DNA of 26,664 nucleotides, from the IMG/VR virus record IMGVR_UViG_3300020205_001010, positions 1 to 26,664 of that record; one strand, written 5' to 3'. This document shows, piece by piece, positions 19,794 to 26,664 of this stretch. A model generated the notes under the pieces. That model was not told where the DNA came from, searched no databases, and saw nothing but the letters and a program-made list of their open reading frames with translations. This stretch comes from a virus. How positions within the stretch are numbered: position 1 is the stretch's first letter; each line of letters starts with the position of its first letter. Both the position numbers and the translations under genes were made by a program.

Positions 19794-22647
19794 ATTCAAG
19801 GCATTCGCCTCTGGACACTTTATTCTTAAGACCTTTTCACACGGGCAAATAGACACGGCAGACCTTGAAAAGTTTACCGAATATCCCTTTATGCACGTTG
19901 TGCCTTCGAATGTTACTTACGCGAAAGGTACTAAAACGTTCTCTTTTCAGATTGTCCTTGCGGATCTACCGCGCGACAAAGACAGCAAAGTTGAATTTCA
20001 ACGCGAGGTGTTGTCCGACCTTCAAAGAATCGCAGAAGATTTGATTGCTGAGATTACCAACCACCGAATGTTGTTTGGTGACTTAATCACGGTGCAAAAT
20101 GTCACGCTTGAACCATTCCTTGAAGAATTTCACAACACATTAACCGGTTGGACGGTTAGTTTGGAACTTCTCGTTCCGTATTACTGGGATGCGTGTAGTA
20201 TTCCTGCGGAGTGGAACGACTTCTTCGAAAGCGGAAGCGGTGGCACAGGTTCAATCTTAACGTTCATCGACTCAATAGTACGCGACGAGAATGGAAACGT
20301 TTCTTTAGTCAACGACGAAGCAACACCTTTGCCTAACTATTACTACGGAACGGACGACGAAGGGGTGCGCGGTTGGTACTTGACAACGGACAACATCGGT
20401 TTGACTTGCGAAACGATTGGAGATTGTCAAACGATAATAGACATCGAAGCAGCCATTGACGCACTCGAAGAAGAAATACTTTTAAAGGCTGACATCACGA
20501 GCATCAGCGCGGTTGGTTTCTCGAATGACTACAACGACTTAGACAACCTTCCGACAATACCAACTGGAACGGTTACTTCGGTAGGTTTAACAATGCCTTC
20601 CGCATTTAGTGTGGCGAATAGTCCAATTACGACTTCAGGAGATATAGCGGTAACAGGAGCAGGTACTGTTTCTCAATATGTGAGAGGTGATGGTAGCTTA
20701 GCAAACTTTCCTTCGTCAACAGGTGGCGGTTCTTCGTTAGCTTTCTACTTGAACGGATCAGTAGCACAGGGTACAATAGGCGGTGTGGCATTTAAGGAAA
20801 TGGACAGAACTCCTGTCTTTGGTGCAGGTACTGATTTCACAATAAACGCGAATGGATACATTCAATCTTTTATCACAGATGCGAATGTACCGAATCAATT
20901 AGAGATACCGGCAGGAAATTGGAATTTTGAAACATATTTCAGCGCGTCAAGTAGCGGAGGTACACCTTCATTCTACGTTGAGCTATACAAGTGGAACGGA
21001 GCAACTTTATCTTTGATAGCGTCCAACTCAGCTACTCCCGAAGGCATTACAAATGGAACGGCAATAGATGCGTATTTCAGCGCATTAGCAGTTCCGCAAA
21101 CAACGTTAGCAGCTACCGATAGGTTGGCAATTAGAATTTACGTTACACACTCGGGAAGGACAATTAAACTTCACACCGAGAACAGTCATTTGTGTCAAGT
21201 CATTACTACCTTCTCAACAGGCTTAACTGCATTGAATGGCTTAACGGCACAGGTGCAAAACTTCGCAACGGGAACAAGTGGAACTGACTTCGCTATCTCA
21301 TCTGCGACAAGTACACACACTTTCAACCTTCCAACTGCAAGCGCAGCTAATAGAGGTGCATTAAGTTCTGCGGATTGGAGTACATTTAACGGCAAGTTTA
21401 CGCTACCTGCTTTAACAAGCGGAAGCGTTCTATTCAGCAACGGCACAACGATAGCGCAGGACAATGCAAATCTTTTCTTTGACGATACCAACAATAGGTT
21501 GGGTGTTGGTACGGCTACACCTGCAACAACATTACAAATAGCAGGAACAACTACAACGCAAAATATACTTGTTCAAACAGGCGCAACTTATGACATAGGA
21601 GTCTCTGCAACAAGATTTCGAGATGCTTGGTTTAGCAGAAATGTTCAATGTGGTTCAGTTTGGACAGCTAACATAGCAATTGCTGCAACCAACTTAACAT
21701 TTTATAACAACTCGGTTGCTGTTCTTGGTACTTTATTTGGCACAGGCAATTTACTTCTTTCAACAGGAACACAAACAGACGCAGGCTACAAGTTAGATGT
21801 GAATGGAACGGCGAGAGCTAATTCAATATTCTTTGGCGCAGGTTTGCCTTCGGTTTTATCAGTAGATCCAACAACCGCACTTACAAATATTACAACGGCA
21901 GGTACATCAGTAAGGATAGGTGATAATGTTGGAAGTACTATTACCGGTTATCAAGCTTACGTTACTTCACCTGGCATAGCAGATAGACAATACACATCGG
22001 GTGAGGGTGGTGTAATGATGTTAGGAAGTACTTTAGGTTTTAACCGAACTTTCTCACCAACTTCAGGCACAGGAATTTTCAATATCTTAAGATTATCTTC
22101 TACCATTAACCAAACAGGCGGTGCTAACGGAATAACAAGAGGTCTTTACATCAATCCAACGCTAACAGCTGCTGCGAATTTCAGAGCTATTGAAACAACA
22201 GCAGGACGTGTAGTAATTTCAGATACAGCTACTGTAACAGGAACAAACGCTACCTCTTTATTAGACCTTTCACAAACGTGGAACACAACAGGCGCACCCA
22301 TTGCTTTGAAAGTAAATATAACAGATACGGCAAGTGCTTCACTTTCTGATTTAATCAGTTTGCAGGTTGGCGGCTCAGTAAGATTTAGAGTGTTAAAATC
22401 AGGGTTTTTTACTTTTAATACAGGCGGTGAAATTGCAGGTAACTTAGTTATTGGTGGTAGCACCATTGACGCATCTTCTCAAGTAGAAGTTAGAAGTGTA
22501 ACAAAAGGCTTCCTTCCTCCGCGAATGACCACAACGCAAAAGAACGCTATTGCTTCACCTGCGGCAGGCTTGGTAGTTTACGATACAACACTCAATAAGC
22601 TTTGCGTTAGAACAGCGGCAGCGTGGGAAACAATAACATCACTTTAA
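19756..22647 (+). CDS. Fusion of tail-completion-like domain and tail fibre
   Basis: The 963-residue protein begins with an alpha/beta domain (about 1-155: YNALIDRFKAFASGHFILKT, FSFQIVLADLPRDKDSKVEF, WTVSLELLVPYYWDAC) of the kind usually encoded as a separate tail terminator or completion protein. A GSGGTGS linker (about 160-166) leads to an elongated, repetitive fibre. The fibre has a GWYLTTD motif near 207, a beta-sandwich domain (about 325-490), ALNGLTAQVQNFATGTSG and ANRGALSSADWSTFNG (conserved fibre motif), NNRLGVGTATPATTLQIAG and a C-terminal GFLPPRMTTTQKNAI. The distal part probably binds host surface glycans. The start ATG at 19756 lies inside the chaperone extension. Confidence 0.75.
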   Translation: MSNVQSYNALIDRFKAFASGHFILKTFSHGQIDTADLEKFTEYPFMHVVPSNVTYAKGTKTFSFQIVLADLPRDKDSKVEFQREVLSDLQRIAEDLIAEITNHRMLFGDLITVQNVTLEPFLEEFHNTLTGWTVSLELLVPYYWDACSIPAEWNDFFESGSGGTGSILTFIDSIVRDENGNVSLVNDEATPLPNYYYGTDDEGVRGWYLTTDNIGLTCETIGDCQTIIDIEAAIDALEEEILLKADITSISAVGFSNDYNDLDNLPTIPTGTVTSVGLTMPSAFSVANSPITTSGDIAVTGAGTVSQYVRGDGSLANFPSSTGGGSSLAFYLNGSVAQGTIGGVAFKEMDRTPVFGAGTDFTINANGYIQSFITDANVPNQLEIPAGNWNFETYFSASSSGGTPSFYVELYKWNGATLSLIASNSATPEGITNGTAIDAYFSALAVPQTTLAATDRLAIRIYVTHSGRTIKLHTENSHLCQVITTFSTGLTALNGLTAQVQNFATGTSGTDFAISSATSTHTFNLPTASAANRGALSSADWSTFNGKFTLPALTSGSVLFSNGTTIAQDNANLFFDDTNNRLGVGTATPATTLQIAGTTTTQNILVQTGATYDIGVSATRFRDAWFSRNVQCGSVWTANIAIAATNLTFYNNSVAVLGTLFGTGNLLLSTGTQTDAGYKLDVNGTARANSIFFGAGLPSVLSVDPTTALTNITTAGTSVRIGDNVGSTITGYQAYVTSPGIADRQYTSGEGGVMMLGSTLGFNRTFSPTSGTGIFNILRLSSTINQTGGANGITRGLYINPTLTAAANFRAIETTAGRVVISDTATVTGTNATSLLDLSQTWNTTGAPIALKVNITDTASASLSDLISLQVGGSVRFRVLKSGFFTFNTGGEIAGNLVIGGSTIDASSQVEVRSVTKGFLPPRMTTTQKNAIASPAAGLVVYDTTLNKLCVRTAAAWETITSL

Positions 22648-22658
22648 TAATTTATTAC

Positions 22659-22913
22659 ATGGCTAAAATACAACCTATCAAATTTCCTTTAAACGCAGGA
22701 ACGGCAACACAAATGACAGTTCTCATTTTGAACTTCGAAACAAATGCAGTAACCTGCACAACCTATTACGAATTAAAGACTGATGAAGGAACTGTTCTAA
22801 CAAACGGCAACTACACGCTTACCGAAGAAGAATTCGCAGCATGGGGATTAGATAACGAGTGGGTTGCTGAATGCGTAGCGAACGCAATAGGCGTAACAAT
22901 TATAACTTTCTAA
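22659..22913 (+). CDS. Small beta-rich protein, probable virion accessory
   Basis: The 84-residue protein (start ATG 22659) consists of alternating strands: QPIKFPLNAGTATQMTVLIL, TCTTYYELKTDEGTVLTNGN, YTLTEEEFAAWGLDNEWVAE. It lies immediately after the fibre, where small fibre-tip or chaperone-like proteins often lie. An upstream in-frame start at 22623 overlaps the fibre end and is unlikely. Confidence 0.65.
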   Translation: MAKIQPIKFPLNAGTATQMTVLILNFETNAVTCTTYYELKTDEGTVLTNGNYTLTEEEFAAWGLDNEWVAECVANAIGVTIITF

Positions 22914-22914
22914 T

Positions 22915-23043
22915 ATGCAACTAACAGAGGAACACTTAAAGCAATTAGACGCTTTCATTCAAGAGATGCCTGTCAAATTTGGCTTACCATTGATCCAATT
23001 CTTTAACAAGATAAAAGAGGAAAGCGAAGCGAACAATGGCTAA
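22915..23043 (+). CDS. Small helical protein
   Basis: The 42-residue ORF (MQLTEEHLKQLDAFIQEMPV, then KFGLPLIQFFNKIKEESEAN) is a predicted helical hairpin. It is joined to the next gene by an 8-base overlap and directly follows the small beta-rich gene. Role unknown. Confidence 0.6.
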   Translation: MQLTEEHLKQLDAFIQEMPVKFGLPLIQFFNKIKEESEANNG

Positions 23044-23638
23044 CGAACAGAGCGCACCCAACTTCTTCGCTGTTGTCAACGACATGGCTAAACGCTTTGT
23101 CGAATTGATGCAGTCCGACTATCGCATGAAGCGAAAGGTTGGACGCAACTACACGAATGCGGTGGCAAGTGGAACGCTCGAAAAGTCGTTAGCTTATCGA
23201 TTGAAAATAAAAGGCAAGTCGATTGATATTTCAGTTTATGCGAAGGGAAAGGCAGGGCAATACTTCTTGTTCCGTGAGAAAGGTGTGAATGGAACGCAAA
23301 AGTCACAAGGCGCACCATACTCATTCAAACGCGGAAGCGGAAGTAAACCTGCGAAAGGACAAATGTCGCCTATGCAACAAGCCATTTACGACTGGATGTC
23401 GATAAAAGGAATACGACTACGCGACAAGTCAAGTGGTAAATTTAAGAAGTCAACTGAGGACTTAAAACAACAAGTGGCAAAGCTTATCATGTTCAAAGTT
23501 AGAAGGGACGGAATCAAGGGGTGGAACGCATTTGAGTATGCCTTTGACAATATATGGGACGAATACGAAGCGAAGGTAGTCGCTGCATACGGAAAGGACT
23601 TTACAGCAACATTAGAAAACGAACTAAAAGACATTTAA
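23036..23638 (+). CDS. Tail completion protein candidate (HK97 gp10-like)
   Basis: The 200-residue basic protein has VVNDMAKRFVELMQSDYRMK (helix), ASGTLEKSLAYRLKIKGKSI, VYAKGKAGQYFLFREKGVNG, then a Gly/Lys-rich stretch and a C-terminal domain with AIYDWMSIKGIRLRDKSSGK and KGWNAFEYAFDNIWDEYEAK. The SGTLEKSL..R..... and (F/Y)F.EKGV.G layout matches tail-component proteins of the HK97 gp10 type, which join head and tail. The assignment is motif-based and moderately sure. Confidence 0.6.
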   Translation: MANEQSAPNFFAVVNDMAKRFVELMQSDYRMKRKVGRNYTNAVASGTLEKSLAYRLKIKGKSIDISVYAKGKAGQYFLFREKGVNGTQKSQGAPYSFKRGSGSKPAKGQMSPMQQAIYDWMSIKGIRLRDKSSGKFKKSTEDLKQQVAKLIMFKVRRDGIKGWNAFEYAFDNIWDEYEAKVVAAYGKDFTATLENELKDI

Positions 23639-23642
23639 AAAT

Positions 23643-24878
23643 ATGGCAATTACAATACACGATCAACCTTACCAATACACACCTATCGGTCAACGACTGA
23701 TAATTGTTGCATCTTCGACCAATGTCGCCAACGCAGGTTTTCGATATGTGTTCGACTTCGGTTCTTTCCAAGTCAACGTGCAACCCAACGCAAGCGACAG
23801 AGGAATCTTAGACCTTGCACCAATCTTTCGTGAGAATTTACAACACGATGCAGGTGCATTCAACGACGGAATCAATTTAGAATACACAAGCGTTTCGTTT
23901 ATTTCTTGCACCATAAAAGAAGGGTGGTTGGTTGACGGAGTGTTCACAGTTAGCGGTAGCGGAATGGCTGACATTGACGACGTGTTTGCATTTCTCGCTG
24001 AATATCAAGTTAGCGACGGTTACAAACCAGATCCAAATGACAGATATGCGTTAAGCGGAACGACTAAATACTTGTTAAGCGAAAGAACAACCGACACTCA
24101 CAAATGGAGTGAAGCGGCAGCGCGTGGATTGTCAAACGATTGGGTGTACATACCAACGCGATTAGCTGACTTCGGACAGTTGTATTCAATAAGCAACAAC
24201 GGACTTTTAGTTGACAACGATGCAACCGACTTATTCGTGTCAACATACGACAACAGCAACACGTTGATTGACCAAGTTAATTATACTTTGTTTACAGACG
24301 ATAACAGCGTTTCGCGTTTGGGTGCATATCCACAAAACTTAATAACTGACGGAGTTGATTTCACAAATGTTAAATACTACACAATTCAAGCAGGTGCGCC
24401 CATTACTCTACCTGTTTACACACCTTATTCACGCGTGTATTGTTTCTATCTTGTTCCTGACGATTGTCGCTTTGACAATGTGCGTTTGGGTTGGTCGAAT
24501 ACTTGTGGCGGTGTGGATTACTTTAACTTCACGAAGAAGTCGGAACTTTCGTACAACTACGATCGTAAACAATATCAAAAAGTAATTGGTGCGTATAGCG
24601 ACGACACATTCTCATTCAACACCTACGACAGAGGAGCAACTGACCGGTATGTGAACACAACGAAAGGACTGCAAATAAACAGCGACTGGGTTTCCGTTGG
24701 CGAGTTCAACTTATTGCAAACGCTTTGTCGTTCAAACGACGTGTTTATAATTAACGACGACGCAACGCTCACACCCGTTCTTGTCGACACACAGAACTTT
24801 GTTATCAAAGACGAAAGATATTCGAAACTTTACAATGTTACTTTGAATCTTAAATACTCTCAACCTGTTGGCTTATGA
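23643..24878 (+). CDS. Baseplate or distal tail protein
   Basis: The 411-residue beta-rich protein shows YQYTPIGQRLIIVASSTNVA near the N-terminus, a middle domain with FAFLAEYQVSDGYKPDPNDR, a RLGWSNTCGGVDYFNFTKKS segment, and a C-terminal QLNYDRKQYQKVIG-like region (SYNYDRKQYQKVIGAYSDDT). The W.N.CGG.D.F.F motif recurs in tail proteins of Bacteroidota siphoviruses that sit between tape measure and fibre or baseplate genes. Position in front of another large structural gene supports a distal tail/baseplate role. It overlaps that gene by 4 bases (ATGA). Confidence 0.65.
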   Translation: MAITIHDQPYQYTPIGQRLIIVASSTNVANAGFRYVFDFGSFQVNVQPNASDRGILDLAPIFRENLQHDAGAFNDGINLEYTSVSFISCTIKEGWLVDGVFTVSGSGMADIDDVFAFLAEYQVSDGYKPDPNDRYALSGTTKYLLSERTTDTHKWSEAAARGLSNDWVYIPTRLADFGQLYSISNNGLLVDNDATDLFVSTYDNSNTLIDQVNYTLFTDDNSVSRLGAYPQNLITDGVDFTNVKYYTIQAGAPITLPVYTPYSRVYCFYLVPDDCRFDNVRLGWSNTCGGVDYFNFTKKSELSYNYDRKQYQKVIGAYSDDTFSFNTYDRGATDRYVNTTKGLQINSDWVSVGEFNLLQTLCRSNDVFIINDDATLTPVLVDTQNFVIKDERYSKLYNVTLNLKYSQPVGL

Positions 24879-26664
24879 TGAACCAAGTAATACTGACGCT
24901 AACTGATAACACAGGAGAAACGGCACAAATCGACTTGTATGAAAACGAGAAGATGCACCTCAATTACAAGTTTACCGACCTAACTGACTTCAGCGCGGTA
25001 GGTAACTACTCTCAGGAATTTCGCATACCCGCAAGTGCAACGAATGTAGGTTTCTTCGGTGCGATTTTCAATGTCAATTTCAATGGTTGGTTTGACTTCC
25101 GCAAGAAGGTTGAAGCGACGCTAACGGTTAACACAATACCTATTGCGACAGGACACATTCAAGTTAAAAAACTTTATTGGCAAGCAGGCAAGTTGTTCGA
25201 ATTTGAAGTTGTTTTCTTCGGTGAAGTACCAAACCTTGCAAGACTATTAAACGAGAAGAAACTACGCGATATTCAATCTATTGTTAATGGTGATTTGGAC
25301 TATGACTTGCTTCACGCTAACGTAGAAACACCACCTAACGAACACACTATTCTAACGCTTTGTGATAAGTGGAACTTGACAGCAAGTAATCCAGAAGGAC
25401 AACCTGTTTATTCAACCGTTATTGGCGGTCAGCCAACATACAAACCTCTTTATGTAGGACACTTGACACCTGCGGTTAACGCTAAATATTTGTTCGATGA
25501 AATACTTAAAGACGCAGGTATTCAGCATGTAAGCAATTGGACGATTGAAGAACTCGCGAATGTTTATGTTCCTTTTGTGAATGGTCAGTATTTGAATAGT
25601 TCTTTGGGGTTGAATGATATTACAAGTACGCTTGCGTTAGCTTCTAACGTAACAGGTCAAACATTCGGTCCTGGAGATGTTCAATATAATTTATCCGCTG
25701 CTCTTACTGAATACAACGATCCGAATGGAGATTGGTCAAGTGGTATTTTTACCGCTCCTTTTAGCGGACAATTCTCTTTCAAAGTATGGGCAAGTGGAAC
25801 AATTACTTCTTCTACTTTTTTACAAAGTTTGTTTATTAGACCTGAATTTTATGTGAACGGAACTTTTGTTTCAACACCTACATCTTCATTTTACGCAGAT
25901 ATTAATTTTTCAAATAGTGTTCTTAACACGGTTGATTTAAGCGAAGGTGATACGTTAGAAATTCGTTTAGCACTTACGTTAAACGACGACGGAACAACTG
26001 GACCTGCGGACGCAACAATTACTTTTACAGGTAACGGAGCGAATGACTACACAGGAACGGGCGTTGAACTTATAAGCGTTGGAACATCATTAACAGGTGA
26101 CACTTGTGTAATGCAATTCAACGCTCCAGACATGAAGCAAATTGATTTCATCACATCAATTCAGAAAATGTTCAACCTTGCTTTCGTTCCCGACAGAACA
26201 CTTCCAAACACGTTACGCATTGAGCCACTCGTTGAATATATCGGAAGCGGAAACACTCTTGATTGGACAGATAAACTCGACCTGTCAAAAGACATAACAT
26301 ACTATCCAACAACCGACCTTCAAAAGTCAAAGTTCACATTCACATACACCGAAGACGGAGATTATTACAACTCAGTCTACAAAGACAACGGACACATATA
26401 CGGAACTTACGAAGTAACGGAGAACGATTTCGAAGTAATCAATGAGTTCGCAACTGGAGAAGAAAAGGTTGAGTTAGCCTTTGCACCAACACCTTCACGC
26501 GCGGTTGAAAATACCGATGTTGTCGTGCCTCGTTTTATTAGTGGCGAAGGACAATTCGTGCAACCAAAACCGCGTATTCTTTTTTACTTTGCTGACTTCT
26601 TCGTGAACATGTTTGACGAGGTGAGTGGTGATGTAGTGCAAACGGCAGTCAAGTGTTTGAACAA
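24875..26664 (+). CDS. Large baseplate-like protein, 3' end outside window
   Basis: At least 596 residues run to the window end without a stop. The N-terminus (about 20-115: KMHLNYKFTDLTDFSAVGNY, SQEFRIPASATNVGFFGAIF, HIQVKKLYWQAGKLFEFEVV) is typical of a Bacteroidota phage tail-end protein. A section at about 255-405 looks inserted: FTAPFSGQFSFKVWASG is a C1q/TNF-like or jelly-roll strand pair, flanked by NVTGQTFG and TGVELISVG. The framework resumes with DMKQIDFITSIQKMFNLAF. The start is ATG at 24875 (ATGATG), overlapping the previous stop. Likely a baseplate hub with an embedded glycan-binding domain. Confidence 0.7.
   Translation, partial: MMNQVILTLTDNTGETAQIDLYENEKMHLNYKFTDLTDFSAVGNYSQEFRIPASATNVGFFGAIFNVNFNGWFDFRKKVEATLTVNTIPIATGHIQVKKLYWQAGKLFEFEVVFFGEVPNLARLLNEKKLRDIQSIVNGDLDYDLLHANVETPPNEHTILTLCDKWNLTASNPEGQPVYSTVIGGQPTYKPLYVGHLTPAVNAKYLFDEILKDAGIQHVSNWTIEELANVYVPFVNGQYLNSSLGLNDITSTLALASNVTGQTFGPGDVQYNLSAALTEYNDPNGDWSSGIFTAPFSGQFSFKVWASGTITSSTFLQSLFIRPEFYVNGTFVSTPTSSFYADINFSNSVLNTVDLSEGDTLEIRLALTLNDDGTTGPADATITFTGNGANDYTGTGVELISVGTSLTGDTCVMQFNAPDMKQIDFITSIQKMFNLAFVPDRTLPNTLRIEPLVEYIGSGNTLDWTDKLDLSKDITYYPTTDLQKSKFTFTYTEDGDYYNSVYKDNGHIYGTYEVTENDFEVINEFATGEEKVELAFAPTPSRAVENTDVVVPRFISGEGQFVQPKPRILFYFADFFVNMFDEVSGDVVQTAVKCLN

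Noticed and set aside
1-26664. CRISPR array, integrase, att sites, insertion sequences
   Set aside because: No spaced direct repeats, no recombinase motifs and no transposase ORFs were seen.

Overview
The window reads as part of a tailed (siphovirus-type) bacteriophage or prophage genome from a Bacteroidota host, most likely a flavobacterium-like one. Three things point there. Leaders are A-rich with few Shine-Dalgarno sites. Promoters have the Bacteroidota layout (TTG, about 19-20 bases, then TAnnTTTG). The structural proteins have the style of Bacteroidota phages, for example the fibre with an LNGLTAQVQNF / NRGALSSADW repeat. There are no rRNA, tRNA, host metabolic or integrase genes, and coding density is very high with many 4-base stop/start overlaps. 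I could run no database search, so family names rest on motifs I can read.

Layout. (1) 2-4932, rightward: head and connector module (scaffold-like protein, major capsid protein, probable tail tube, a small structural protein, a portal with an extra Cys/His C-terminal domain, a connector-like protein, a small basic protein). (2) 4922-7400, rightward: lysis module (GH24 lysozyme, two small membrane proteins that look like holin and holin-accessory proteins, a spanin-like protein with two membrane anchors), with a calcineurin-like metallophosphoesterase embedded in it. (3) 15114-7363, leftward: a long operon of small early genes, an SSB-like protein with a DDMPF tail, a stand-alone DnaA domain-IV protein, replication-associated proteins, a very AT-rich Mom-like DNA-modification gene, the large terminase, and three small genes including a ribbon-helix-helix protein. 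A near-consensus leftward promoter lies at 15150-15183. (4) 15225-16544, rightward: VRR-NUC nuclease, sigma-factor-like protein, Cys-rich protein. (5) 16769-17302: the only large stretch without a gene. A perfect-looking leftward promoter fires into about 450 bases that begin with a pseudoknot-forming sequence. I read this as an undescribed structured RNA or a very long leader. (6) 17303-19014, rightward: adenine DNA methyltransferase and small proteins, one of them a possible small terminase. (7) 19033-26664, rightward: tail module, with a tail assembly chaperone carrying a strong candidate -1 frameshift (T9 run), a 963-residue protein joining a tail-completion-like domain to a fibre, and baseplate-like proteins. 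The last gene runs off the window. No tape measure protein is present.

How the parts fit. The leftward operon would supply replication, DNA modification (Mom-like) and packaging (TerL). The sigma-like protein is a candidate switch for later rightward transcription. The methyltransferase and Mom-like enzyme together suggest protection of virion DNA from host restriction. The structural and lysis modules are the late genes. The most interesting signals are the non-coding RNA locus with its divergent promoters, the chaperone frameshift, and the AT-rich Mom-like gene wedged against the terminase.
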